From contig NZ_FMZA01000005.1 of assembly GCF_900102685.1 (NCBI RefSeq), positions 62,001 through 126,000 of the forward strand: DNA of 64,000 nt, given 5' to 3'. The stretch's first letter is position 1, and each line of letters begins with the position of its first letter. The notes under the pieces are model-generated. The model saw only the letters and a program-made list of their open reading frames with translations, ran no database searches and was not told where the DNA came from. A program made the translations under genes and the position numbers. Shown here one piece after another: positions 1 through 10,143 of this stretch. This stretch comes from Melghirimyces thermohalophilus (GTDB lineage: Bacteria; Bacillota; Bacilli; Thermoactinomycetales; DSM-45169).

Positions 1-1325
<1,325 letters not shown>

Positions 1326-1353
1326 GATGTGCGATCTCAATCCATCACAAAAA

Positions 1354-1445
1354 TCCCTGTTCCCTACGCTGGCATTACCCAGATCAGGTTTACGGTCGGC
1401 GTAGAACTCCCGCCCTCTCAGCCTGGCTCCTCCAAGCTCCCGTAG
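1354..1445 (-). ncRNA. TPP riboswitch (THI element)
   Basis: The reverse strand carries the conserved thi-box blocks in order: GGAGCC, GGCTGAGAGGGCGGG, ACCTGATCTGGGTAATGCC and AGCGTAGGGA. These are the pyrimidine-binding and pyrophosphate-binding arms of the TPP aptamer. It lies about 140 nt upstream of thiC with a terminator hairpin between, so transcription is expected to be shut off by thiamin pyrophosphate. Confidence 0.96.
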
Positions 1446-1720
1446 ATATGCAGTTGCCTGTTTTCATTAAAACACAGGTCATCCAATCCTTCAAGGTGAT
1501 TTGTTCAAAACTTATGTCATATCGGATTTTGTTGCTGAAGGGACGAGAAGGGGTCAATCAGGGGGAGAGGTGCATATTGTGCCTTTTTTGATTCCTTTGA
1601 GTTCATGTAGATAAGAAGCAGATTCTCTTCTCCCTTGGAATAGGATGGGGATAAATGGGCAGCTATTTTTCTGAAATTCCATCAGAAAAAGCTGTGTATA
1701 TTGCGGGAGGGAGCACAGGG

Positions 1721-3181
1721 ATGTTTATTTCACGGACGACGGAAGGGATGGCCCGGTTGATCCGAAGGGGGTTGCCTCCTACATCATCCCCCAAAAACGT
1801 GGTGATTGTCGGGGCTGGCATGGCCGGGTTGGTTGCGGGTTCATTGTTGAAGGAAGCTGGACACCAGGTCATTTTGTTGGAAGCCTCTGATCGGGTGGGG
1901 GGACGCGTTCATACGTTGCGCTCTCCGTTCACCGACGGTCTCTATTTTGAAGCAGGAGCGATGCGCATCCCGGCCGTTCATGTCCTTATTTTTGAGTATA
2001 TAAAGAAGTTTGGTCTTCAAGTGAACGAGTTTTTCAATAGCACCCCTAATGATATGCTGTATATCAATGGCATCCACACCCGTCAGCGCCATTATGAACA
2101 GCACCCGGATATTTTCCGTTTTCCGATGACACCACAGGAGCGGGGGAAAACGGCCAAAGAGCTGCTCCAACAAGCGATTCGCCCTTTTTGGAATCAGTAC
2201 CATCAGCTGCCTCCGCCGCAACGACAAGCGCTGATGCGCGAGATGGACAAATATTCCTTCGAACGATACCTTCGGATGAACCCCTTCGGTGTTTCACTGT
2301 CTCCAGCTGCGGTGGATTTGATCAAAATCATCTGGGATGTGGAAGGGTTGGCTGAGCACTCCTTCCTGAAAATCTTGGAGATTTTGTCTTATTTCCTTGA
2401 CCCGCAAGGCCGCTTCTATGAGCTTACCGGCGGCTTTGATCGATTGCCTCGGGCTTTTTTTCCCAGGCTGCGGGAAAATATCCGGTTTGGGCACAAGGTG
2501 GAAGGGATCGTACAGAAGCCGGGTCGGGTTCACATTCAGACGCGAAACCCCAAGTCCGGCGAATCGGCAGCCTTTGAGGGGGACGTCGCCATTTTGACCC
2601 TTCCCTTTACGGTGTTGCAACACATCGATGTACAGCCCCGGGAGTCTTTTTCGTTTCAAAAATGGAAAGCTATCCGGGAACTTCATTATGCTCCCGCTGT
2701 GCGAACCGGTATCCAGTTTAAAAGCCGCTTCTGGGAACGAGAGGGCCTGCGCGGAGGAAAAATGATCACCGATCTCCCGGTCCGCTTCGCCTACTACCCC
2801 AGCCATGGCATCGGCAGCTCCGGCCCGGGGGTGGTTTTGGCCAGCTATACCTGGGAGGATGACTCCATGCCTTGGAGCAGTTTATCGGAGGCGGAGCGGG
2901 TGCCGTCTGCCTTACACGGGCTTTCCCGCATTCACGGTCCTAAGGTGTACCAGGAGTTTGTGACGGGCACCTCTTTCGCCTGGACACGCAACCCTCTTTC
3001 CTCCGGGGCCTTCAGCCTGTTGAAACCTTTCCAGAATACAGAGATCGGTCCACACATCGCGACGCCGGAAGGCCGGGTCCATTTCGCCGGGGAACACACT
3101 TCCTCCAAACCGGCATGGGTCGAGGGAGCCATCGAATCCGGCGTGCGGGTGGCGATGGAGGTGCATCAGCGGAGGGGGTGA
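1721..3181 (+). CDS. Flavin-dependent amine oxidase (L-amino-acid-oxidase-like)
   Basis: Probable FAD enzyme oxidising amines or L-amino acids to the oxo acid, ammonia and peroxide. Residues 30-37 (VGAGMAGL) form the dinucleotide-binding fold, followed by the acidic ILLEASDRVGGR end of that motif. The C-terminus has the flavin-contact block VHFAGEHTSS and then WVEGAIESG, both typical of the monoamine-oxidase superfamily. ATG 1721 is preferred because it follows GGGAGG and its N-terminus resembles Bacillus homologues; ATG 1655 would add 22 residues. No signal peptide is evident, so the protein is probably cytosolic. It stands alone, and its substrate cannot be told from sequence. Confidence 0.85.
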   Translation: MFISRTTEGMARLIRRGLPPTSSPKNVVIVGAGMAGLVAGSLLKEAGHQVILLEASDRVGGRVHTLRSPFTDGLYFEAGAMRIPAVHVLIFEYIKKFGLQVNEFFNSTPNDMLYINGIHTRQRHYEQHPDIFRFPMTPQERGKTAKELLQQAIRPFWNQYHQLPPPQRQALMREMDKYSFERYLRMNPFGVSLSPAAVDLIKIIWDVEGLAEHSFLKILEILSYFLDPQGRFYELTGGFDRLPRAFFPRLRENIRFGHKVEGIVQKPGRVHIQTRNPKSGESAAFEGDVAILTLPFTVLQHIDVQPRESFSFQKWKAIRELHYAPAVRTGIQFKSRFWEREGLRGGKMITDLPVRFAYYPSHGIGSSGPGVVLASYTWEDDSMPWSSLSEAERVPSALHGLSRIHGPKVYQEFVTGTSFAWTRNPLSSGAFSLLKPFQNTEIGPHIATPEGRVHFAGEHTSSKPAWVEGAIESGVRVAMEVHQRRG

Positions 3182-3330
3182 GGAGGTCTGTGTGATAAAA
3201 ACCATGAAAATCAGGTGTATCTGTTATAAACTTTTTGATCGCTATAGTGATCCATAAATTGTAAACCCGTCCGCGAATCGATTGGAGTAAAATAGAAGCA
3301 CAGGGATGTTGATGGAGGAAGAGGAAGACG

Positions 3331-3477
3331 ATGATCAAGAAACCCTTATTTCAAATCTCCTTCGCTCTGTTCACTTTTGTTTTGATCGTGACCCTCAGTC
3401 TGTTGGGGTTTGATGCGCTGATGGCTTCATTGGACAACCGATCCCTCGCAGACACGTTGACGACGCTGTTTTCGTAA
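3331..3477 (+). CDS. Small single-span membrane protein, 48 aa, unknown function
   Basis: A short open frame from ATG 3331 to TAA 3477 follows a purine-rich GGAGGAAGAGG site. The product has two lysines at its N-terminus, then a hydrophobic segment (residues 8-26, ending LLGFDALM) and a short polar tail. A strong terminator follows 20 nt later, which supports a real transcription unit. I do not recognise the family. Confidence 0.55.
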   Translation: MIKKPLFQISFALFTFVLIVTLSLLGFDALMASLDNRSLADTLTTLFS

Positions 3478-3495
3478 ACCTCCCATCATATAATC

Positions 3496-3531
3496 AACAA
3501 CCCCCGCATCTTTATCGATGCGGGGGTTGTT
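3496..3531. terminator. Bidirectional intrinsic terminator
   Basis: A 15-bp perfect stem (AACAACCCCCGCATC with its complement) and a 6-nt loop, flanked by T-rich sequence on the right and an A-rich run on the left. It lies between convergent transcripts: the small membrane protein from the left and the acnA/VOC unit from the right. Confidence 0.88.
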
Positions 3532-3535
3532 TTGG

Positions 3536-3897
3536 TTAAATCCGTTCCATCAATTCCACCCGGTTGCCGAAGGGATCGCGCAGTTCAAAGCGCTCATACC
3601 CCGGAATCGGAATGGAGCTTTCAATGGAGTAGCCCTGTCGGGTGAGGTGGTGGCGCCAGGCGTCCAAGTTTTCCACCAGGTAGGCCAAGTGGTTTGGTCC
3701 GGTGGCGGTTCACCCCATCTTCGGTCCCGACGTGGATCTCCATCTCCCCGAGGCGAGCCAAAAACCGCCTTGGCCGCTCAAGCTGTCCGGTTTAGGGATC
3801 TCCTCGAGTCCCATCACTTCGCAGTAGAAGCTGCGGGCTACCTCTTCGGACCCGGTGGGGATGGTCAGCTGCGCATGATGGATGCGAGGGGCTTCAT
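3536..3897 (-). pseudogene. VOC/glyoxalase-fold protein, frameshifted
   Basis: The reverse strand encodes pieces of one vicinal-oxygen-chelate protein in different frames: an N-terminal piece with IHHAQLTIPTGSEEVARSFY, a middle piece with MEIHVGTEDGVN, and a C-terminal piece with GPNHLAYLVENLDAWR ending in YERFELRDPFGNRVELME. At least three frame changes are needed to join them, so no full-length product is expected. The putative ATG (3897-3895) overlaps the acnA stop as TGATG, suggesting the gene was once translationally coupled to acnA. Sequence errors at short G/C runs are the alternative. Confidence 0.7.
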
Positions 3898-6614
3898 CAG
3901 GAGTTCACTTCTTCTTTGTCGTTCAGGAACTGGCGCAGCACCGTATGCAGGATGCCGCCGTTTTTGTAGTATTCGATTTCCACCTGGCTGTCGAGGCGGA
4001 TCACCGCGTCGAATTGCGTGGTGGAGCCGTCGGGTTTGGTGGCGGTCACCTTCACCTCTTGGAAGGGTTGAATCTGATCGTTCAGCCCTTCGATGTCGAA
4101 GGTTTCCTCGCCGTTGAGCCCCAGGGACTGCCAGCTGTCTCCGTCCTTGAACTGCAACGGCAGAACGCCCATGCCGACCAGATTGCTGCGATGGATCCGT
4201 TCGAAGCTTTCGGCGATGACGGCTTTCACGCCGAGTAGGTTGGTTCCTTTGGCCGCCCAGTCGCGGGAGCTTCCGGTTCCGTACTCTTTGCCGGCCAGGA
4301 CCACCAGCGGGGTGTTCTCTTCCTGATATTTCACTGCTGCGTCGTAGATGGGCAGGGTTTCACCAGTGGGTACGTATTTCGTGAAACCGCCTTCCGTACC
4401 CGGAACCATCTGGTTGCGGATGCGGATGTTGGCGAAGGTGCCCCGAGTCATGACCCGGTCGTTCCCCCGGCGGGAGCCGTAAGAGTTGAAGTCCCGGGGT
4501 TTGACACCGTGATCCTTCAGGTATTTCCCGGCCGGGCTGTTGGGTGCGATGGCACCGGCAGGGGAGATGTGGTCGGTGGTGACGGAGTCTTTCAACAGGG
4601 CCAACGCACGGGCGCCTTTGATTTCCTGAATCGGTTCCACTTCGGGGGAGAGGCCGACGAAGAAGGGCGGTTCCTGAATGTAGGTGGATTTTTCGTCCCA
4701 CTCGTACAGCTCACCCTCGGGGGTGTCCATGTTGTTCCAGCGCTCGTTGGCGTCAAAGACGTTGGCGTATTGTTTGCGGAACTGATCGGCATCCATCGAT
4801 GCTTCCACGGTCTTCAGGATTTCCTCGTTGGAAGGCCAGATGTCATGGAAGTAGACCGGGTTGCCATCGGTATCATGGCCGATCGGATCTTTGGCGAAGT
4901 CAATGTTCACCGTGCCGGCGAGAGCGTAGGCGACCACCAGCGGCGGGGAAGCCAGGTAGTTGGCTTTCACGTCGGGGTGGATGCGGCCTTCGAAGTTCCG
5001 GTTACCGGACAGAACCGAGGCGACGGTCAGGTCCCCGTCTTTGATCGCTTGGCTGATCTCCTCTGGCAGCGGGCCGCTGTTCCCGATACAGGTGGCGCAG
5101 CCGTAACCGGCCAGGGTGAAGCCGAGCTTGTTGAGGGAATCCATCAGGCCGGATTTCTGCAGATATTCGGTCACGACCTTGGATCCCGGGGTCAAGCTGG
5201 TTTTGACGTAGGGCTTCACGGTCAAGCCTTTCTTCACCGCTTTGTCAGCCAGCAGAGCCGCACCCAACATCACTGACGGGTTGGAGGTGTTGGTGCAGCT
5301 GGTGATGGCAGCGATCACCACGTCCCCGTGGCTCAGTTCAAAGGTTTCGCCGTTGTATTCGACGGATACTTTTTTGTCGGTATCCTCGGTGCCGAAACCG
5401 CCTTCTTCGATCGGCTTGGTCAGCGTGTTGTTCCAGGTTTCTTTCATGTCGGTCAGTTCGATCCGGTCCTGAGGACGACGGGGGCCGGCCAGGCTGGGTT
5501 TCACATCACCGAGGTCCAGTTCCAGGGTATCGGTGAAGGCCGGGTCCGGTGTGTCGTCTGTGCGGAACATACCCTGGGCGGTGTAATATTCCCGTACCAG
5601 CTCGACCAGGTTGTCGTCACGGCCGGTGTTGGCCAGGTAGTTGAGGGATTCTTCGTCAACGGGGAAGAAGCCCATGGTGGCGCCGTATTCCGGTGCCATG
5701 TTGGCGACGGTGGCGCGGTCGGCCAGGCCAATGTTGGAGAGTCCGGGGCCGTAGAACTCGACGAATTTACCCACTACCCCTTTTTCACGCAACATCTGGG
5801 TGACGGTCAGCGCCAAGTCGGTGGCGGTGGCCCCTTCGGCCAGCTGTCCGGTCAGTTTAAACCCGATCACATCGGGGGTCAGGAAGTAAAGAGGTTGCCC
5901 CAGCATACCGGCTTCGGCTTCAATGCCGCCGACACCCCAGCCGAGGATGCCCAGGCCGTTGATCATGGTAGTGTGGGAGTCGGTTCCCACCAGGGAGTCC
6001 GGGAAGACTTGCAGCTCGCCATCCACTTCGCGGGTTTGAGCCACTTTGGCCAGGTATTCCAGGTTGACCTGGTGCACAATCCCCGTGGCCGGCGGCACCG
6101 CGCGGAAGTTGTCGAAGGCTTCTTTTGCCCAGCGGAGCAGGCGGTAACGCTCTTCGTTCCGTTCAAACTCCCGGTTCATGTTGAACTCGAGGGCGTCTTG
6201 GGTCCCGAATTTGTCCACCATCACCGAGTGGTCGATTACGAGGTCCACCGGAATCAGCGGGTTGATCCGTTTCGGGTCACCGCCTACCCGGTCCATGGCG
6301 GAACGGAGGGCGGCCAGGTCGACCACGGCAGGGACACCGGTGAAGTCCTGCAGCACGATCCGGGCCGGTTTAAAGGCGACTTCCTGGTTTCCTTTTTTGG
6401 AAGTCCAGTTGGCCAGTTGTTCGATGTGTTGTTTGGTGACGGAGTGTCCGTCATATTGGCGTACAGCCGCTTCTAGAAGAACCTTGATGGAGAAGGGAAG
6501 GCGGGAGACGTCGCCGACACCCTTCGCTTCTAGTTCCGGCAGGCTATAGTACACATAGTCCTTACCGCCTGCGGAGAGCTTTTTGCGCACGCCGAAGAGG
6601 TCCTTTTGGGACAT
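3897..6614 (-). CDS. acnA: Aconitate hydratase AcnA
   Basis: Cytosolic aconitase of the TCA cycle, interconverting citrate and isocitrate; 905 residues, normal for the AcnA/IRP1 type. The first two thirds carry the 4Fe-4S-binding cysteines in [11 protein letters not shown] and [15 protein letters not shown]. The C-terminal swivel domain contains [16 protein letters not shown], which provides substrate-binding Arg and Ser. The start at 6614 gives MSQKDLFG after AAGGAGG; an upstream in-frame ATG at 6674 lacks a site and would add 20 unlikely residues. A TATAAT box lies at 6697-6692 on this strand, with a palindrome (6652-6674) between promoter and start. AcnA enzymes of this type can also bind RNA when the cluster is lost. 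Confidence 0.98.
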   Translation of the reverse strand: MSQKDLFGVRKKLSAGGKDYVYYSLPELEAKGVGDVSRLPFSIKVLLEAAVRQYDGHSVTKQHIEQLANWTSKKGNQEVAFKPARIVLQDFTGVPAVVDLAALRSAMDRVGGDPKRINPLIPVDLVIDHSVMVDKFGTQDALEFNMNREFERNEERYRLLRWAKEAFDNFRAVPPATGIVHQVNLEYLAKVAQTREVDGELQVFPDSLVGTDSHTTMINGLGILGWGVGGIEAEAGMLGQPLYFLTPDVIGFKLTGQLAEGATATDLALTVTQMLREKGVVGKFVEFYGPGLSNIGLADRATVANMAPEYGATMGFFPVDEESLNYLANTGRDDNLVELVREYYTAQGMFRTDDTPDPAFTDTLELDLGDVKPSLAGPRRPQDRIELTDMKETWNNTLTKPIEEGGFGTEDTDKKVSVEYNGETFELSHGDVVIAAITSCTNTSNPSVMLGAALLADKAVKKGLTVKPYVKTSLTPGSKVVTEYLQKSGLMDSLNKLGFTLAGYGCATCIGNSGPLPEEISQAIKDGDLTVASVLSGNRNFEGRIHPDVKANYLASPPLVVAYALAGTVNIDFAKDPIGHDTDGNPVYFHDIWPSNEEILKTVEASMDADQFRKQYANVFDANERWNNMDTPEGELYEWDEKSTYIQEPPFFVGLSPEVEPIQEIKGARALALLKDSVTTDHISPAGAIAPNSPAGKYLKDHGVKPRDFNSYGSRRGNDRVMTRGTFANIRIRNQMVPGTEGGFTKYVPTGETLPIYDAAVKYQEENTPLVVLAGKEYGTGSSRDWAAKGTNLLGVKAVIAESFERIHRSNLVGMGVLPLQFKDGDSWQSLGLNGEETFDIEGLNDQIQPFQEVKVTATKPDGSTTQFDAVIRLDSQVEIEYYKNGGILHTVLRQFLNDKEEVNS

Positions 6615-6651
6615 AGGAAGACAACCTCCTTCTATACAGTATGAAGACGGT

Positions 6652-6674
6652 TTGGTTTCATTGATTGAAACCAA
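6652..6674. promoter_or_regulatory. Palindrome in the acnA leader, candidate IclR-type operator (site 1)
   Basis: TTGGTTTCA-ttgat-TGAAACCAA is a perfect 9-bp inverted repeat with a 5-nt spacer. It lies just downstream of the predicted acnA transcription start, where bound protein would block transcription. Its core TTTCA-N5-TGAAA has the same arms and spacing as site 2 at 6792-6806. Confidence 0.55.
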
Positions 6675-6791
6675 GTTTCTTTTTCGGTTCCATTATACAC
6701 TGTGCCCTTCCTTTTTGTATACCCCTTGAAATCTTATAACTTGCCCTTTTTTCTGGAACCGAATCAGCGTATAATGGATACCAAAAATTCA

Positions 6792-6806
6792 TTTCACTAA
6801 GTGAAA
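6792..6806. promoter_or_regulatory. Palindrome in the iclR leader, candidate operator (site 2)
   Basis: TTTCA-ctaag-TGAAA, with arms extendable to 7 bp, lies about 10-25 nt downstream of the start predicted from the TATAAT box at 6770-6775. Its arms and spacer length match site 1 in front of acnA, so one regulator probably binds both. The IclR protein encoded next door is the obvious candidate. Confidence 0.55.
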
Positions 6807-6825
6807 CAAAGGGGACACCGCCATC

Positions 6826-7569
6826 ATGGAAGGAAAAAAAACGGTTCGGGCAGCGGAACGCGCCCTGGACATCCTGCTCTGTTTTACCCGACAACCGGAA
6901 TTATCCTTGACTGAAATCGCGCGTATGACGGAATTGAATAAAAGCACGGTGTTTCGCCTGTTGGCCACTTTGGAGGAAAAAGGATTTCTCATCCGAAATG
7001 CGGAGACGGAAAAATACCGCCTGGGTTTTCGGATTTGGGAATTGTCGGCCCACCTGTCCCGCACCGATGATCCGGCGATCCTGTTTCTCCCGGAGATGGA
7101 GCAGCTGCGTGACCAGCTGGAGGAGACAGTCAGCCTCTATGTGCGGGATGGGCTGGAACGGGTTCGCGTTCAAGCGGTGGAAAGCTTGCAGGCGATCCGG
7201 CGAGTGGCTCCTGTCGGTGCCCGGATGCCATTGGCTGTTGGTGCGGCGGGGAAGGTATTGGCCAGCTTTTCTTCCCCGGTTGTTCTGGATCGAATCCTAT
7301 CTGACCCGGAGTGGCCGGAGAACGTGGATCAGAAGGCCTATCTCGCCCAACTGGATCGGATTCGGAGACAGGGGTTTGCCACCAGTGTGGAAGAGCGGGA
7401 GGCGGGCACCTCTGCTGTGGCGGTTCCCGTATTTGGGCAGGATGGAAACATCATGGCTGCCCTCGCTGTATCGGGACCCGTGGGACGTCTCACACTGGAG
7501 CGTATGGAAGAGGTAGTTCCTTCGGTGATTGAAGCAGCAGAACGAATGCAGAAAATGCTAAAGACTTAA
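6826..7569 (+). CDS. IclR-family transcriptional regulator
   Basis: Winged-helix repressor/activator of 247 residues. The N-terminal IclR HTH (about residues 6-60) contains LSLTEIARMTELNKSTVFRL and GFLIRNAETEKYRLG. The C-terminal effector domain shows the family pattern VGARMPLAVGAAGKVLAS and GFATSVEEREAGTSAVAVPV. ATG 6826 follows AAAGGGG. The gene is divergent from acnA and the two share matching palindromes, so autoregulation and control of acnA are likely. IclR effectors are often small organic acids, but the ligand here is unknown. Confidence 0.92.
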   Translation: MEGKKTVRAAERALDILLCFTRQPELSLTEIARMTELNKSTVFRLLATLEEKGFLIRNAETEKYRLGFRIWELSAHLSRTDDPAILFLPEMEQLRDQLEETVSLYVRDGLERVRVQAVESLQAIRRVAPVGARMPLAVGAAGKVLASFSSPVVLDRILSDPEWPENVDQKAYLAQLDRIRRQGFATSVEEREAGTSAVAVPVFGQDGNIMAALAVSGPVGRLTLERMEEVVPSVIEAAERMQKMLKT

Positions 7570-7734
7570 CTGGCCTTCCTATCCCTGTGATATATTGGAT
7601 ATGAAGGAGGGGCGTTTCGGCCGGAATTTCCTTACTATTTTGATTCCAGCAACACAACTCTATAAGACTTTTTAAGGATTGGTCGTCTTTTTTTCTCCTT
7701 TATGATGAAAGATATACACATGGGAGGGATCCAG

Positions 7735-8202
7735 ATGGATAAGTACAAAAAGGCGGATCGGGAAGAATTGCGGAAACGGCTTACCCCGATGCAATATGAA
7801 GTGACCCAAAACAACGGGACGGAACCTCCCTTCCGGAATGAATACTGGGATAATGATCGGGAGGGAATTTACGTCGATATCGTGTCCGGTGAACCTCTGT
7901 TCAGCTCGAAGGATCAGTATGATGCGGGCTGCGGTTGGCCCAGCTTCACCCGCCCCATCGAGGAGGCTCTATTGGAAGAGCGGCTGGATCGGAGCCACGG
8001 TATGATCCGGACCGAAGTCCGCAGCAAACAAGCCGACTCCCATCTCGGTCACGTCTTCAACGACGGGCCCGCCCCGAAGGGGCTTCGGTACTGCATCAAT
8101 TCCGCCGCTCTCCGTTTTATTCCCAAAGAGGATTTGAAAAAGGAAGGGTATGAAAAATACCTTTCCTTGTTTGAGGAAGATGGAAAGGAAAAAAGAGATT
8201 GA
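7735..8202 (+). CDS. msrB: Peptide-methionine (R)-S-oxide reductase MsrB
   Basis: Cytosolic repair enzyme reducing methionine-R-sulfoxide in oxidised proteins; 155 residues, close to Bacillus subtilis MsrB in length and sequence. Signatures are [32 protein letters not shown] and the catalytic-Cys block [11 protein letters not shown]. The usual CxxC zinc sites of other MsrBs are absent, as in the Bacillus type. ATG 7735 (MDKYKK) follows GGGAGG; an upstream ATG at 7702 has no good site. It is a single-gene unit closed by a terminator, and no msrA is adjacent. Confidence 0.96.
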   Translation: MDKYKKADREELRKRLTPMQYEVTQNNGTEPPFRNEYWDNDREGIYVDIVSGEPLFSSKDQYDAGCGWPSFTRPIEEALLEERLDRSHGMIRTEVRSKQADSHLGHVFNDGPAPKGLRYCINSAALRFIPKEDLKKEGYEKYLSLFEEDGKEKRD

Positions 8203-8211
8203 TCGTGACGG

Positions 8212-8239
8212 AAACCGCCTGCCTGAAGGAGGCGGTTTT
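8212..8239 (+). terminator. Intrinsic terminator after msrB
   Basis: AAACCGCCT and AGGCGGTTT form a stem around a short loop, followed by a T-rich tail, 10 nt after the msrB stop. Confidence 0.85.
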
Positions 8240-8313
8240 GTTTTAACCAGGTATAACACAGACGGGCTAAAGGGAGTTTAAGAAAGAAGTTTTGATTGGA
8301 AAGGAGGATTTCC

Positions 8314-8580
8314 ATGAACCGATGGATAGGCAGGTGGGTGCTTATCGCGGGGGTGATTCTGACGGTGTCGTTGGCCCAGATGACAGTGGAACCGATTCCC
8401 GTCACCGCGGAGGTAAACGACCGGACTCCAGTGGAAGGTGGGAGCCACTACCCCAATGTGGGAAGTTATGATAGGTATCAACCGACAGCTGCAGCTGATA
8501 CCGGGGATAGCAGCTGGCTTGGAGTGGCTGGACTGCTGGGATTGTTAGGTCTCCGCAGGAGGCGGACAGCTCGGGATTAA
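8314..8580 (+). CDS. Secreted/anchored WGxxGxxG-CTERM-like small protein
   Basis: 88-residue protein with an N-terminal signal segment (residues 8-22, VLIAGVILTVSLAQM), a polar middle rich in Tyr, Ser and Pro, and a C-terminal tripartite tail. That tail is a Trp/Gly motif, a Leu/Gly hydrophobic stretch (WLGVAGLLGLLGL) and a basic end RRRR. The tail resembles the WGxxGxxG C-terminal sorting-like domain of Bacillales proteins, here with Leu for the first Gly. ATG 8314 follows AAAGGAGG. The molecular role is unknown; surface attachment is an inference from the tail. Confidence 0.7.
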   Translation: MNRWIGRWVLIAGVILTVSLAQMTVEPIPVTAEVNDRTPVEGGSHYPNVGSYDRYQPTAAADTGDSSWLGVAGLLGLLGLRRRRTARD

Positions 8581-8662
8581 CCATCGGATGGAAATGCCTT
8601 GATCTTTGCGGAAAGACCCGATAAACTGGGGTTCATCGTTTTCTGCAAAGGAGATCAGTCAG

Positions 8663-9874
8663 ATGGTACATCGAGGTGATACCGACGCGCGGGCTCGCAG
8701 AATCCTCCTCACCCTCGGCGTGGTGTTTGTGGCGTTCAATCTGCGGCCGGCGCTTACCTCCGTCGGTCCCCTGACAAGTTCCATTCGTGGCGATCTAGGC
8801 TTATCCAATGTAGCGATCGGTCTTTTAACCACCTTGCCCTTGCTCGTCTTCGGTTTGTTGGCGCTGCTGGCGCCCAAGATGGGATACCGCTACGGAAATG
8901 AGCGAGTGATTTTTGCCGGCCTCCTCGTGTTACTCCTCGGTATCTTGATCCGTTCCGTTTCCCTTATCTCCGCCTTATTTTTTGGGACCCTCCTGGTCGG
9001 GGTGGGGATCGCGCTGGGCAATGTACTGTTACCCGGTGTGATCAAAGAGCGGTATCCAGAAAAAGTGGGATGGATGACCAGTGTCTACTCCACGGCTATG
9101 ACCGCGTTTGCTGCCGTAGGTTCCGGCTTCAGCATTCCCCTGGCGGTAAACCTGAATCTCGGGTGGCAGGGAGCGTTGGCTTTCTGGTGGGTGCTGGCAG
9201 GCATTGCGGCAATCCTGTGGTTGCCGCAATGCCGCTTTTCGGGCCGGCAACCGTCCCTTTCCCAAAAGCAGGTATCATCGGGATCCAGTCTTTGGCGTTC
9301 GCCTCTCGCCTGGCAGGTGACCGGGTATATGGGCTTGCAATCCTTCGGCTTTTATACCACCGTGGCCTGGTTCCCGACGATGTTGCATGACCGGGGCTTA
9401 CATGTGGCCGATGCGGGCTGGCTTTTATCATTGGCGCTTATCATCGGTATTCCTGCCACTTTCATCGCCCCGGTTCTGGCCGACAGGCTGAAAGATCAGC
9501 GGGTGCTTGCTGCGGGGATCGGCGGGATTTACGGCGCCGGCTATCTCGTCCTCCTTTTGGGAGATCGTTACTCCCTGTCTCTTGTGAGTGCTGTCTTGGT
9601 CGGTTTGGGACAAGGAGCCAGTGTCAGCTTATCCTTCGCCTTTTTCGGACTGCGTGCCGCTACCGCTCGCCAGGCGGCGGAGTTGTCCGGGATGGCCCAG
9701 TCGGCGGGCTATCTGTTAGCGGCGATCGGTCCTTTTCTGATCGGATGGCTCTTCGACCGGACGCAATCCTGGACCCTTCCTCTGATCGTCCTGACAGGGG
9801 CCTGCCTACTCTTGATGTTGTCTGGGTGGGGTGCTGGCCGCGATCGGCAGGTGAGCCCAGTGACGGAAGGATAG
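8663..9874 (+). CDS. CynX/NimT-family MFS transporter
   Basis: 403-residue polytopic membrane protein with about 12 hydrophobic segments. The N-terminal block FNLRPALTSVGPLTSSIRGD is characteristic of the CynX/NimT (YeaN/YycB) branch of the major facilitator superfamily. Members export small organic molecules or move cyanate-like anions, but the substrate here is not predictable. ATG 8663 follows AAAGGAG; an in-frame ATG at 8606 lacks a site. It stands alone downstream of the small surface protein. Confidence 0.88.
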   Translation: MVHRGDTDARARRILLTLGVVFVAFNLRPALTSVGPLTSSIRGDLGLSNVAIGLLTTLPLLVFGLLALLAPKMGYRYGNERVIFAGLLVLLLGILIRSVSLISALFFGTLLVGVGIALGNVLLPGVIKERYPEKVGWMTSVYSTAMTAFAAVGSGFSIPLAVNLNLGWQGALAFWWVLAGIAAILWLPQCRFSGRQPSLSQKQVSSGSSLWRSPLAWQVTGYMGLQSFGFYTTVAWFPTMLHDRGLHVADAGWLLSLALIIGIPATFIAPVLADRLKDQRVLAAGIGGIYGAGYLVLLLGDRYSLSLVSAVLVGLGQGASVSLSFAFFGLRAATARQAAELSGMAQSAGYLLAAIGPFLIGWLFDRTQSWTLPLIVLTGACLLLMLSGWGAGRDRQVSPVTEG

Positions 9875-10143
9875 AGGCTATCGTGTCAGCGGATGGGATA
9901 CAGCCCCTTTGGCTCTGGGATTGACGACGGGTTATGCGGCCAACCGTTGCCGATACTGGCGGAAGCCTTGATCGGAGGACGAAACTGCCCCCGATCAGGC
10001 GGGGGAGCGGCTGGAAGAATCGTTGGAAGATGTAGCCCGGTCGAGAAAAGCGAGCGTTTTTTTAAGCCGCTCTCTTTTCTAAAGACAGAACTAATAGCGC
10101 TTTTGGATCGGGGGAGGGTGAGACTCTTATAACTCCCCGCCTT

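Noticed and set aside
4509-6476. Long forward-strand open frames inside acnA
   Set aside because: They are antisense shadows of a GC-rich coding gene; the translations are His/Gly/Val-rich without any family pattern or ribosome site.
9893-10132. 79-codon forward open frame after the MFS gene
   Set aside because: No ribosome site, no family resemblance and arginine/glycine-rich shadow-like composition.
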